Source: Alteraurantiacibacter hainanensis
Lineage (GTDB): Bacteria; Pseudomonadota; Alphaproteobacteria; Sphingomonadales; Sphingomonadaceae
DNA length: 64,000 nt
Assembly (NCBI RefSeq): GCF_036321025.1
Contig: NZ_JAZAPB010000002.1
Coordinates: 1,612,001-1,676,000, forward strand
Direction: 5' to 3'
Numbering within the stretch: position 1 is the first letter of the stretch; each line of letters starts with the position of its first letter. The position numbers were made by a program, and so were the translations under genes. A model generated the notes under the pieces. The model saw nothing but the letters and a program-made list of their open reading frames with translations. It did no database searches and was not told the DNA's origin. Positions 44,140 through 52,247 of this stretch are shown piece after piece.

Positions 44140-45405
44140 CTAATTTGCGGGATTCTCCGCCAGTTCGAGCCGTCGGATGTGCGTTGCGCGCAGTTCGGCC
44201 CCGTCCTTCGGCTTGCCGCCTTCCTCGAACAGGTCCCAGCTGCCGTTGCCGATGTAAAAGAGCGCACCCTCGTGGATGTCGCCGCCCAGCGGTTCCGTCC
44301 AGTCGGGATTGGCACGTTCCAGCACGCGCATGGCAGTGATGCGGGTGCCGTCGGCAGACAGGCGCAGAGCGATTATCCGCATGGGGCTCAGGCCGTTCTG
44401 GATTGCGACCAGTTCGCCTACGTGCAGCCAGAGCCCGTCGATCCCGTCCAGCAGCACGGGAATATCGGCGGCGAGGCGCGAGACCGCGCCAGTGGCGGTA
44501 TCGATCATGGCGAGACCATATCGGTAATCGCTGACGTAAAGCCGTGAGCCGTCCTCGCTGGGGGCAATCCCCTGGGGCGACCGCAGGGTGCCAAGCGGGA
44601 CGAGCGCCTCCAACCCTTCCCCCATGCCATCGGAGCGGTAGACCCCGCCGCCGAGGGGATCGCTGGCGTAGACGGTCTGGTCGCGGAAGAATGCCATATC
44701 GGAAAGCTGCACTCCCTCAGGAGCGGCAATGCGAACGGGACGACTGTCGTTCTCGAGCGCGATCAGGCCGGCGAAGACCTCCTCGCCCTCCGCAACCATC
44801 CCGAGATCGCCCGAGGCGATGATCATTCCGCTGGTGTCGGCCGCGATCCCGCTCAGGTTCGCTGCGTCCGGAAACGTCGAGGCTTCCCATCCCGCGTCAT
44901 CGGACATCCAGACCTCCCGCGAAACGACGGTGGTGACGGCGAAGCGATCGTCTCCCAGCACCGCCACCCCCTCGGGCAGAAGCGCCTCGGCCGGAATCGT
45001 CGCCGCCACGTGGCTTGCCGCGACAGGCGCCGCGTTCTGCCCGGAGGTGGAAAGCCATGCGGGCGTTCCTCCTGTCTCCACGAGACCCTGCAGGAATTCC
45101 ACAGCGCCGGGCGAGAAGGCGTAACCTTGGGCCACAAGGTTCTCCGCCACAGCCAGCGCCGCACCGGCCTGCTCGGCCACCACATAGGCATTCAGCAACC
45201 GCAGTCGCACCGATGCGGAGTTGGGAAAGTCCTCGGCCAGTTGCTCCAGCCCGGTCAAATCCTCGATCTGTCCCGTGGTGGCATCGACCGGACGCCATTC
45301 CGCTGACGCGGCAGGCGCAATAACCTGCGCGGGCACTGTCACGGAAGGGGAACATGCGGCCAGCATGATCGCTGCAACAGTGACGGAAGCAGATTTGCCA
45401 AACAT
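44140..45405 (-). CDS. Lipoprotein with beta-propeller-like (SMP-30/NHL-type) repeats
   Basis: A 421-residue predicted lipoprotein; MFGKSASVTVAAIMLAACS has an LAAC lipobox. About residues 30-115 are helical and tetratricopeptide-like (GLEQLAEDFPNSASVRLRLL). The rest shows repeats of the type LPEGVAVLGDDRFAVTT, LSGIAADTSGMIIASGDLGM, RSPQGIAPSEDGSRLYVSDY, typical of six-bladed propellers. Substrate unknown. The gene is on the same strand as the nuo operon and ends about 20-90 bases before nuoA (depending on its start), so it may share its transcript. Confidence 0.75.
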   Translation of the reverse strand: MFGKSASVTVAAIMLAACSPSVTVPAQVIAPAASAEWRPVDATTGQIEDLTGLEQLAEDFPNSASVRLRLLNAYVVAEQAGAALAVAENLVAQGYAFSPGAVEFLQGLVETGGTPAWLSTSGQNAAPVAASHVAATIPAEALLPEGVAVLGDDRFAVTTVVSREVWMSDDAGWEASTFPDAANLSGIAADTSGMIIASGDLGMVAEGEEVFAGLIALENDSRPVRIAAPEGVQLSDMAFFRDQTVYASDPLGGGVYRSDGMGEGLEALVPLGTLRSPQGIAPSEDGSRLYVSDYRYGLAMIDTATGAVSRLAADIPVLLDGIDGLWLHVGELVAIQNGLSPMRIIALRLSADGTRITAMRVLERANPDWTEPLGGDIHEGALFYIGNGSWDLFEEGGKPKDGAELRATHIRRLELAENPAN

Positions 45406-45469
45406 CGTGCCCCGACCTAGATAGCGGGTCGCATTTCGCAGTTGCAAAATAACAGGACCGAGAATCATC

Positions 45470-46666
45470 ATGGCCATCTTTAACGAATCCGATCCGATCG
45501 TCATCCTCTCGTACGCCCGCACCCCCATGGGCAGCATGCAGGGCGCGCTGTCCGAAGTCTCCGCGACCGACCTCGGCGCGACCGCGGTGAAGGCGGCAAT
45601 GGAGCGCTCGGGCGTTGCCGGAGAGGACGTGGACCGCGTCTACATGGGCTGCGTGCTTCCCGCCGGCCTGGGCCAGGCCCCGGCCCGCCAGGTGGCGGTG
45701 AAATCCGGCCTGCCGCTCTCGGCGCAGGCGACCACCGTGAACAAGGTCTGCGGCAGCGGCATGCAGACCGTGATCATGGGAGCCGAGGCGCTGGCCACGC
45801 GCACCGTGGACGTGATCGTATCGGGCGGCATGGAAAGCATGACCAACGCGCCCTACCTGCTGAAGAAGCACCGCAGCGGCGCGCGCCTGGGTCATGACAC
45901 CGCCTATGATCACATGTTCCTCGATGGCCTGGAAGACGCCTACGAGGAAGGCCGCGCCATGGGCACCTTCGCGCAGGACATGGCCGACAAGTATCAGCTG
46001 ACGCGCGAGGAAATGGACGAGTACTCGATCGCTTCGCTCGACCGCGCCAACAAGGCCATCGAAAGCGGTGCCTTCGCCGACGAGGTCGTCCCCGTCACCT
46101 ACAGCTCGCGCAAGGGAGAGGTTACGGTCGACACCGACGAGGCACCCTCGAAGGGCCGGCCGGACAAGATACCGACCCTGCGCCCGGCCTTCGCCAAGGA
46201 CGGCACCATTACCGCTGCCACCTCCTCCTCCATTTCCGATGGCGCTGCTGCCGTGGTCCTCAGCCGCAAGAGCGTGGCGGAAGCCAAGGGCCTGAGCCCG
46301 GTCGCCACGATCCACGGCCTCACCGCCCACGCCCAGGCGCCCGAAGAATTCACCATCGCCCCGGTCGGCGCGATCCAGAAGCTTCTGGAACAGACCGGCT
46401 GGAGCGTTGACGATGTCGACCTTTGGGAAGTGAACGAGGCCTTTGCCTGCGTTGCCATGTTCGCCATGCGCGACATCGGCATCCCGCACGACAAGATCAA
46501 CGTGAATGGCGGCGGCACCGCCCTTGGCCACCCGATCGGCGCCAGCGGCACGCGCATCATCGTCACCCTGCTCAACGCCTTGAAGCAGCAGGGCAAGAAG
46601 CGCGGAATTGCAAGCCTGTGCATCGGCGGCGGCGAAGCTACGGCCGTCGCAGTGGAACTCGCCTGA
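45470..46666 (+). CDS. Acetyl-CoA C-acetyltransferase (thiolase)
   Basis: Condenses two acetyl-CoA or cleaves acetoacetyl-CoA. It has 398 residues. The nucleophilic Cys is in NKVCGSGMQTVIMG; the second Cys and the His are in ASLCIGGGEATAVAVE and GGGTALGHPIGASGTRI. WEVNEAFACVAMF is conserved. Whether it serves PHB synthesis, isoleucine/leucine breakdown or ketone use is not shown by neighbours. Confidence 0.93.
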   Translation: MAIFNESDPIVILSYARTPMGSMQGALSEVSATDLGATAVKAAMERSGVAGEDVDRVYMGCVLPAGLGQAPARQVAVKSGLPLSAQATTVNKVCGSGMQTVIMGAEALATRTVDVIVSGGMESMTNAPYLLKKHRSGARLGHDTAYDHMFLDGLEDAYEEGRAMGTFAQDMADKYQLTREEMDEYSIASLDRANKAIESGAFADEVVPVTYSSRKGEVTVDTDEAPSKGRPDKIPTLRPAFAKDGTITAATSSSISDGAAAVVLSRKSVAEAKGLSPVATIHGLTAHAQAPEEFTIAPVGAIQKLLEQTGWSVDDVDLWEVNEAFACVAMFAMRDIGIPHDKINVNGGGTALGHPIGASGTRIIVTLLNALKQQGKKRGIASLCIGGGEATAVAVELA

Positions 46667-46679
46667 GCCAACATTCGTT

Positions 46680-46717
46680 AAGGGCGCGCACCGACTTTTG
46701 TTCGCATGTGCGCCCTT
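46680..46717 (+). terminator. Possible hairpin terminator after the thiolase gene
   Basis: AAGGGCGC (46680-46687) pairs with GCGCCCTT (46710-46717), with further partial pairing inside. No T tract follows. It lies 14 bases after the thiolase stop. Confidence 0.4.
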
Positions 46718-46744
46718 GGCAAGCCTCGCTGTCCGTGGGACAAT
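46716..46744 (+). promoter_or_regulatory. Putative sigma-70 promoter of the small lipoprotein gene
   Basis: TTGGCA (46716-46721, one mismatch from TTGACA) and GACAAT (46739-46744) are 17 bases apart. The start codon of the lipoprotein gene follows 36 bases later. Consensus match is fair; no experimental basis. Confidence 0.45.
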
Positions 46745-46779
46745 GTCAACAAACGGGATGGAAAGTGAGGAGGATTGCT

Positions 46780-47229
46780 ATGAAGAAACTGATTGTGGCC
46801 AGTCTGGCTGTGGCGCTCGCCGCCTGCAACGGCGCGGGCGATACGGATACCGAAACCAATATGGAGGCCGAGACCGAGGTGGCCGATGCCGGGGATTCGA
46901 TGCTCGAAGGCGAAGAACCCGGTTTCGAGGCCGTGGCCCCGGGCACGTACGAAGTTACGCGCGCAGGGGGTCAGGTCGATTACATCGAGATACACGAAGG
47001 CATGACCTTCTCGCGCGTGGATGCCGATGGAGAAGCAACCGGCGGCGTCATCTTCATGAAGGACGGGCAGACCTGCTTCCTTGTCGAAGGCGCTGACGAG
47101 GAGAACTGCTTCACCGACGGTCCGATGCAGCCCGATGGCAGCATGGAAACCACGTCGACCGCGGGCGACGTCTCGACCGTGCGCCCTGTGGAAGGCTCTC
47201 TTGAAGACCATGTCGGAGATTCCGCGTAA
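46780..47229 (+). CDS. Small acidic lipoprotein (first of a tandem pair)
   Basis: A 149-residue predicted lipoprotein: MKKLIVASLAVALAACNGAG with an LAAC lipobox. An acidic linker (about 20-50) follows, then a domain with GTYEVTRAGGQVDYIEIHEG, GGVIFMKDGQTCFLVEG and a second Cys in EENCFTDGPMQPDG. GAGGAG upstream provides the ribosome site. It resembles the next gene in size, lipobox, the GTY opening of the domain, and the two Cys separated by a short acidic stretch. Function unknown. Confidence 0.8.
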   Translation: MKKLIVASLAVALAACNGAGDTDTETNMEAETEVADAGDSMLEGEEPGFEAVAPGTYEVTRAGGQVDYIEIHEGMTFSRVDADGEATGGVIFMKDGQTCFLVEGADEENCFTDGPMQPDGSMETTSTAGDVSTVRPVEGSLEDHVGDSA

Positions 47230-47240
47230 CCCCATCCAAG

Positions 47241-47254
47241 GCCCGCATGCGGGC
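47241..47254. repeat. Perfect 14-bp palindrome between the two small lipoprotein genes
   Basis: GCCCGCATGCGGGC reads the same on both strands. It lies 11 bases after one stop and 41 before the next start. It may be a weak terminator, an mRNA-stabilising hairpin, or a protein-binding site. Confidence 0.4.
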
Positions 47255-47294
47255 GGATACCCATCACATCCATAAAAGGAACAGGGAAATCAGT

Positions 47295-47675
47295 ATGAAA
47301 AAGCTTATCGCAGTTGCCGCTCTCGCTTCGCTTGCCGCTTGCGGCGGCGGTACCGATGAGGCCACCGAGGCCGAAATCGAAGACGAAGCTGCTGCGGATG
47401 TCATCCCCAGCACGACCGCCGGCACCTACACTTCCACCACCGAAGACGGCACCGAAGTATCGGTCTCGCTGAACGCGGACGGCACCTACACCGTCGTGCA
47501 GGGTGGCGAGCAGGTGGAAGCCGGGACCTGGGAAGACAACATCCGTGGCACCTGCCTGATGGCAGAAGGCGGCGACGGCGAAGAGTGCTGGAACATCCAG
47601 CCCGGCGCAGAGGAAGGCATGATGGATGTCACCGACGGCCAGGGCGAAACGATGAGCTACAGCTTCGAAGCCTGA
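47295..47675 (+). CDS. Small acidic lipoprotein (second of a tandem pair)
   Basis: A 126-residue predicted lipoprotein; MKKLIAVAALASLAACGGGT has an LAAC lipobox. After an acidic linker, the domain starts at AGTYTSTTEDGTEVSVSLNADGTY and contains RGTCLMAEGGDGEECWNIQPG. Likely paralogue of the preceding gene. Followed by a clear terminator, so the pair forms one transcription unit. Confidence 0.8.
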   Translation: MKKLIAVAALASLAACGGGTDEATEAEIEDEAAADVIPSTTAGTYTSTTEDGTEVSVSLNADGTYTVVQGGEQVEAGTWEDNIRGTCLMAEGGDGEECWNIQPGAEEGMMDVTDGQGETMSYSFEA

Positions 47676-47694
47676 GCACTCCCGAAAATCACGG

Positions 47695-47728
47695 AAAGGG
47701 CGGTCTTGCGGGGCCGCCCTTTTCTTTT
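47695..47728 (+). terminator. Rho-independent terminator after the lipoprotein pair
   Basis: AAAGGGCGG (47695-47703) pairs with CCGCCCTTT (47714-47722) and is followed by a T-rich run (TTTCTTTT). Confidence 0.85.
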
Positions 47729-47738
47729 GGCGCCACCT

Positions 47739-48212
47739 TCAGGGTTCGCCCGCGCCCCAAAGTCTGGCCTGCTCGACCCAGCCAACGTGACCGCCGACAT
47801 CGAATTCGCACCAACCGCTTTCGGTGCAGTCACCCAGGTTGCCCACTACGCCGACTTCCACGTTCCAGCGCAACTGCGACGCGGCGTCCGGCTCCTCGCG
47901 CATAGGCGCCAGGTCCTCGCCGATCACGATGGCCGTGCGCCGCCGACTGAGCAGCCCCTGCGAGATCCAGCCCATCGTGCCGTCAGGCTCTTCGACGTAG
48001 CGCCAGCCCTGCATCAGGCGCACCACCTTCACCGGCAGGCCTTCGCGGCGGTAGACCCACTTGATGGGAAATTGCTCCCCCGCCCCCACTCGCATGTTGG
48101 CTTCCGGCGTGTCGATGCTGGCCCAGTACGGCAGCTCGACATCCTGCGCGGCGGCGGGAACTGCAAGGCTGGCGAGAACGGCGATGACGGCGAGTCGGAG
48201 GGTGCGGACCAT
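47739..48212 (-). CDS. Exported SH3-domain protein
   Basis: A 157-residue protein with signal peptide MVRTLRLAVIAVLASLAVPAAAQ. Two bacterial SH3-like units follow: about 35-85 (ANMRVGAGEQFPIKWVYRREG, GWRYVEEPDGTMGWIS) and about 95-150 (APMREEPDAASQLRWNVEVG, SGWCEFDVGGHVGWVEQA). Such domains often bind peptidoglycan or envelope partners. The start at 48212 matches the signal peptide; in-frame codons upstream look random. It is convergent with the lipoprotein pair and divergent from amt. Confidence 0.85.
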   Translation of the reverse strand: MVRTLRLAVIAVLASLAVPAAAQDVELPYWASIDTPEANMRVGAGEQFPIKWVYRREGLPVKVVRLMQGWRYVEEPDGTMGWISQGLLSRRRTAIVIGEDLAPMREEPDAASQLRWNVEVGVVGNLGDCTESGWCEFDVGGHVGWVEQARLWGAGEP

Positions 48213-48263
48213 GCAAGATGGATTAGCCGTCCACATGTGCCGGCGGCAACATGCATCAGCATA

Positions 48264-48279
48264 CTTGCCCATAGGCAAG
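48264..48279. promoter_or_regulatory. Inverted repeat upstream of amt
   Basis: CTTGCC-cata-GGCAAG lies 65 bases before the amt start, in the gap shared with the divergent SH3 gene. It could be an operator. No sigma-54 type -24/-12 pair was seen. Confidence 0.3.
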
Positions 48280-48343
48280 ATTCTGTCCTAACAGGCCCGC
48301 CTGACGCAATCCCGCCACTAGAGCGGGTGTGAGGGGGAAACAA

Positions 48344-49642
48344 ATGCTTCGCAAGATTGTCGCCGCGACGTTGCTGTGCGCGACGTCCACCACTGCCGGG
48401 GCGCAAGACCTTACGGCCATCGCGCAGAACGATGCAGGCGATACCGCATGGATACTGACGGCCACGGCCCTGGTCCTGCTGATGACGCTTCCCGGCCTCG
48501 GACTGTTCTACGGCGGACTGGTTCGAGCGAAGAACTTCCTCTCGGTGCTGCTGCAGGTCGGCGCGGTCGCGGGGATCGCCTCCGTCCTCTGGATCGTGGT
48601 CGGCTACACCCTTGCCTTCGGTCACACGACGGGTGGCTGGATCGGCGACGGCAGCAGGTGGATGCTCATCGAACTCGACAACGTGCGCGCCGGGCTGACG
48701 CTGCCCGAAAGCTCGTTTGTCGCCTTCCAGATGACCTTCGCCGCGATCACCCCCGCCCTGATGGTGGGCGCGTGGGTCGACCGCGCGCGATTTGGCTGGG
48801 TCGTCGGTTTCACCGCGATCTGGGGGCTGCTGGTCTATGCCCCCGTGGCACACTGGGTGTGGGGCGGTGGCTGGCTGGGCGAACTTGGCGTGCTTGATTT
48901 CGCGGGCGGCATCGTCGTGCATACCACTGCGGGCGTGTCCGCGCTGGTAGTGGCGCTGCTGCTGGGCAAGCGGCAGGGTTTCCCCGGCTCTGCGCTGCTC
49001 CCGCATGCACCGGGCATGACCATGCTGGGCGCGATGCTGCTGTGGGTCGGCTGGTTCGGCTTCAACGGCGGCAGCGCGCTGACCGCGACCGACGATGCCT
49101 CGATGGCCATCATCAACACCCACGTGGCCGCCGCAACGGCAGCCCTTACCTGGGCGATGGTGGAAAAGGCCGCCTTCGGCAAATCGACGACCGTGGGCTT
49201 TGCCACGGGTGCGATCGCCGGCCTTGCCACCGTGACGCCGGCGGCGGGTTTCATTTCTCCCGGCGCGGCGATCCTGTTCGGCATCCTCGCCGCGCTGGTC
49301 TGCTACTACGCGATCCAGGTGGTGAAGACGAAGCTGGCGATAGACGACTCGCTCGACGTGTTCGCAGTTCACGGCGTGGGCGGCATGCTGGGTACGCTGC
49401 TATTGGGCGTGTTCCTCTCGGCTGACCTTGGCGGAACCGGCTACGCGGAAGGCGTGGGCATGGTCGACATGGTCGGGGTCCAGGCGCTGGGCATTGCGGT
49501 GGTCGCGGTGTTCTCCGCCATCGTGACCGCACTGATCGCCATCGGCGTGTCGCTGTTCATTCCGATGCGGGTAAGCGAGGACGAGGAAATCCAGGGGCTC
49601 GACCAGACCAGCCACGGCGAAAGCAGCTGGCAGTTCGACTGA
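48344..49642 (+). CDS. amt: Ammonium transporter
   Basis: A 432-residue membrane protein that conducts ammonium across the inner membrane. It has an N-terminal signal-like segment (MLRKIVAATLLCATSTTAGAQ) and about 11 helices. Amt signatures are LPGLGLFYGGLVRAKNFLSVL, the first pore His in GGIVVHTTAGVSALV and the second in VFAVHGVGGMLGTLLLGVF. GAGGGGGA precedes the ATG. Unlike many loci, no glnK/PII gene lies next to it. Confidence 0.95.
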   Translation: MLRKIVAATLLCATSTTAGAQDLTAIAQNDAGDTAWILTATALVLLMTLPGLGLFYGGLVRAKNFLSVLLQVGAVAGIASVLWIVVGYTLAFGHTTGGWIGDGSRWMLIELDNVRAGLTLPESSFVAFQMTFAAITPALMVGAWVDRARFGWVVGFTAIWGLLVYAPVAHWVWGGGWLGELGVLDFAGGIVVHTTAGVSALVVALLLGKRQGFPGSALLPHAPGMTMLGAMLLWVGWFGFNGGSALTATDDASMAIINTHVAAATAALTWAMVEKAAFGKSTTVGFATGAIAGLATVTPAAGFISPGAAILFGILAALVCYYAIQVVKTKLAIDDSLDVFAVHGVGGMLGTLLLGVFLSADLGGTGYAEGVGMVDMVGVQALGIAVVAVFSAIVTALIAIGVSLFIPMRVSEDEEIQGLDQTSHGESSWQFD

Positions 49643-49692
49643 CCTAACTCATTGCTTGCACACCGCCGCGCATGGTCTAGGTGCTGCGAGAT

Positions 49693-50121
49693 ATGGATAC
49701 ATTCGCAGCCCGCCTGGAAACGCTCGAACACCAGTGGATGCGCGCATGGATGCGCGGCGATCGCAAGCTGATGAAGGAAGTCGCCGCGCGCGACTTCGTG
49801 CTGCTGCTGGGCAGCGGCAAGGCGACGATCCTCGACCGCGTCAGCTGGCTGGAAGCGGCAACCACGCGGCTGCATCTCCATTCCTATCGCTTCGGCGACA
49901 TCTACGTGCGGCGCCATGGCCGGGTGGGCCTGTTCGCCTGCCAGATGGAGATGGAGGCGAGGCTTGGCGACCACGATTGGTCCGGCACGGTATGGGTGAC
50001 CGACCTGTGGCGCGCATCGCGCCTTCGACAGGGCTGGAAGCTGGTGGAACGGGTCATGTCCCGCCCGGACGGTGACGATGCCCTGCGCGAGGAAATGAAG
50101 AAGCTCCAGCTCTGGACCTGA
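49693..50121 (+). CDS. NTF2-like / DUF4440-type protein
   Basis: A 142-residue soluble protein of the NTF2-like cone fold: MDTFAARLETLEHQWMRAWM, KEVAARDFVLLLGSGKATIL, GTVWVTDLWRASRLRQGWKLVERVMS. Such proteins are enzymes or binding domains of many kinds, and nothing here shows the ligand. The ATG at 49693 is preferred over a GTG at 49681. It is convergent with the hydrolase gene. Confidence 0.75.
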   Translation: MDTFAARLETLEHQWMRAWMRGDRKLMKEVAARDFVLLLGSGKATILDRVSWLEAATTRLHLHSYRFGDIYVRRHGRVGLFACQMEMEARLGDHDWSGTVWVTDLWRASRLRQGWKLVERVMSRPDGDDALREEMKKLQLWT

Positions 50122-50130
50122 CGCGCCGGG

Positions 50131-50793
50131 TCAGAGCCGCTCGGCATCCACTTCCGCCATCTTGGCCAGGATCTTCTCGATGCAGCTGGCGGACGTGCCC
50201 AGCGTGAAATGCGGGGCATCGATCCGCACCGTGTGATCCGCTTCCCCTTCCCCGCCCCGACAGCAATCGGGCGCCACGATCCCGTCCTTGGCCGACCATA
50301 CGGCGATGGTGGGAACAGGCGGCTTGGCCGATACGGATTCGCTGAAGGGCGGATTGTCCACCGTGTGATCGTTGATCGCCTCGTAGAGCTTCCAGGCACG
50401 GTTGGCGTGCCGGTCTCCCGAGAACGGGCTGGCAACGGTCACCACCATGTCGACCATGTGGGCACAGCGGTGCGCCAGCACGCGGGCGTAGAGACCGCCG
50501 AGGCTCCACCCGATCAGCACCACCTTGTGGCCCGTCTGCCTTTGCAGTTCGCCGATACGCGCTTCCAGCGACTTCAGCTTTGCCGCGTCCGCACCCAGGT
50601 TCAGGCCCTGTTTCCAGCCCTCTGGCAGGAAACCACGCGTCTTCAGCGTGCGCCGCAGCAGCGTGGTGGAGATATCGCCCGTGGTCAGGCCCGGGATGAC
50701 GAGCGCTGCCCTTCCCCGTCCGAAGTTCGCACCCTTCTTGGGTGGGCGGAGCGGATTGAGCAGGACGCGCGGAATTGCCAGCCCCTCGCGCAA
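50131..50793 (-). CDS. Alpha/beta hydrolase
   Basis: About 220 residues of an alpha/beta hydrolase: VIPGLTTGDISTTLLRRTL near the start, the nucleophile elbow IGWSLGGLYARVLAHR, the acid region AVWSAKDGIVAP and the His in RIDAPHFTLG. A lipase/esterase-like or PGAP1-like activity is possible. The start is uncertain: TTG at 50793 is used, but the frame stays open upstream to the nitronate monooxygenase stop and only CTG codons occur there. Confidence 0.75.
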   Translation of the reverse strand: MREGLAIPRVLLNPLRPPKKGANFGRGRAALVIPGLTTGDISTTLLRRTLKTRGFLPEGWKQGLNLGADAAKLKSLEARIGELQRQTGHKVVLIGWSLGGLYARVLAHRCAHMVDMVVTVASPFSGDRHANRAWKLYEAINDHTVDNPPFSESVSAKPPVPTIAVWSAKDGIVAPDCCRGGEGEADHTVRIDAPHFTLGTSASCIEKILAKMAEVDAERL

Positions 50794-50837
50794 GGTATTG
50801 CGCAGCGGAGGCGGTTCTTCGCGCTTGTCCGGCAGCG

Positions 50838-52247
50838 TCAGTCTCCGGTCAGGATGCGGTCGACAAGCTGCTTCACCGTGGGGGTGAAGTTGTTCGAATA
50901 GAACGGGTCTGTCTTGAAGCGGTAGGCCGCATGGCCGGCAAATGCCAGGTTCTGGTCCACGTCGCCGCCGTGGGCGATATCCTGCAGGGTCTTCTGGATG
51001 CAGAAGCTGCGCGGATCGGCAAGGCGGCCGGTCGTATAGTCGTCGTGGTCCTTCCAGCTGGAAAAACCGCAGTGCGACAGGCAGCCCATGCAGTCGGCCT
51101 GATCCTTGCGGATCTCGGCGCGCTTGTCCGGGGTGACGAAGATCACCGTGTCGTCCGGCGTCTTGAGCGCATCGGTGTGGCCCTCGGCCACCCAGCCCCG
51201 CGCCCGTTCCAGGTCCTTCGGCGCGACCCAGAAGTTCTTGCCCTTCACGCCCACGTCCAGCTGCACCGTGTGCTCGCCGGCTTCCACCTTGCTGTAGGGG
51301 ATCTGACGCTCGGAGCGGTGAATCAGGTCATAGAGGAAATCGTTCTTCACCGCGCTGGAATAGAAGCCGGTGGGGCTGAAGCGGTGCAGCAGCACGTCGC
51401 CTTCGTCCAGCGTGCGCAGCATGTCTTTCCAGCCCTGCGGAATGGGGCTTTCCTCGGTCAGCAGCGGACGCGTGCCGAACTGGAAGGCGATCTGCCCCAG
51501 CTCGGAATTGTCGATCCAGTTTTCCCACTCGCGCAGGTACCAGACGCCGCCCGCCATCACGATCGGCACGTCTTCCGATACGCCTTCCTTGCGCATGGTG
51601 TCGCGCAGGGCGGCGACGCGGGGATAGGGATCCTCGGGCTTGGTCGGGTCCTCGGCGTTGGAGAGGCCGTTGTGACCGCCGGCCAGCCAGGGATCTTCGT
51701 AGACCACGGCCGCCATGAGGTCGGAAACCTTGTGATAGCTGCGCTTCCACAACGCGCGGAAAGCGCGGGCGGAGCTGATGATCGGCAGGTAGCTTACGTT
51801 GAAGCGGGCCGCGATGTCGGCCAGCTTGTAGGGCATGCCCGCGCCGCAGGTCACGCCGGTGACGAGGCCCTTCGTGCGCTCCAGCACGCCTTCCAGCACC
51901 TGCTGGGCGCCGCCCATTTCCCAAAGCACGTTGATGTTGATCGCGCCATTGCCGCCGGCAATGTCGTACGCCTTCTTCACCTGCGCGGTGGCGCCGTCGA
52001 TGGCGTATTCGATCAGCTGTTCGTGCCGTTCCTTGCGCGTCAGCTGGTCGTAGACCTGGGGAATGATCTTCCCTTCTGCATCGTAGCTGTCGGCGTTCAC
52101 CGCGCTCACCGTGCCGATGCCGCCCGCGGCGGCCCAGGCGCCGGAACTTGCATGGTTGGTGGCAGATACGCCCTTACCGCCCTCGATCAGCGGCCAAACC
52201 TCGCGGCCACCATAGGAAATCGGCTTAAGACCCTTGAAACTCATCAT
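50838..52247 (-). CDS. Nitronate monooxygenase family flavoprotein
   Basis: A 469-residue TIM-barrel FMN protein of the NMO/2-nitropropane dioxygenase family. Blocks: AAGGIGTVSAVNADSYDAEG, GVTCGAGMPYKLADIAARF, PIVMAGGVWYLREWENW, and FQFGTRPLLTEESPIPQGW. The C-terminal part has four closely placed Cys, in ADCMGCLSHCGFSSW and RSFCIQKTLQDIA, which could bind a metal or cluster. The ATG at 52247 or the next at 52244 is the start; it overlaps the methyltransferase 3' end by about 20 bases. Confidence 0.88.
   Translation of the reverse strand: MMSFKGLKPISYGGREVWPLIEGGKGVSATNHASSGAWAAAGGIGTVSAVNADSYDAEGKIIPQVYDQLTRKERHEQLIEYAIDGATAQVKKAYDIAGGNGAININVLWEMGGAQQVLEGVLERTKGLVTGVTCGAGMPYKLADIAARFNVSYLPIISSARAFRALWKRSYHKVSDLMAAVVYEDPWLAGGHNGLSNAEDPTKPEDPYPRVAALRDTMRKEGVSEDVPIVMAGGVWYLREWENWIDNSELGQIAFQFGTRPLLTEESPIPQGWKDMLRTLDEGDVLLHRFSPTGFYSSAVKNDFLYDLIHRSERQIPYSKVEAGEHTVQLDVGVKGKNFWVAPKDLERARGWVAEGHTDALKTPDDTVIFVTPDKRAEIRKDQADCMGCLSHCGFSSWKDHDDYTTGRLADPRSFCIQKTLQDIAHGGDVDQNLAFAGHAAYRFKTDPFYSNNFTPTVKQLVDRILTGD

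Noticed and set aside
48311..48327. CCCGC-cactaga-GCGGG hairpin before amt
   Set aside because: A 5-bp GC stem is frequent by chance in this base composition and lacks a T tract; it also sits right before the ribosome site.
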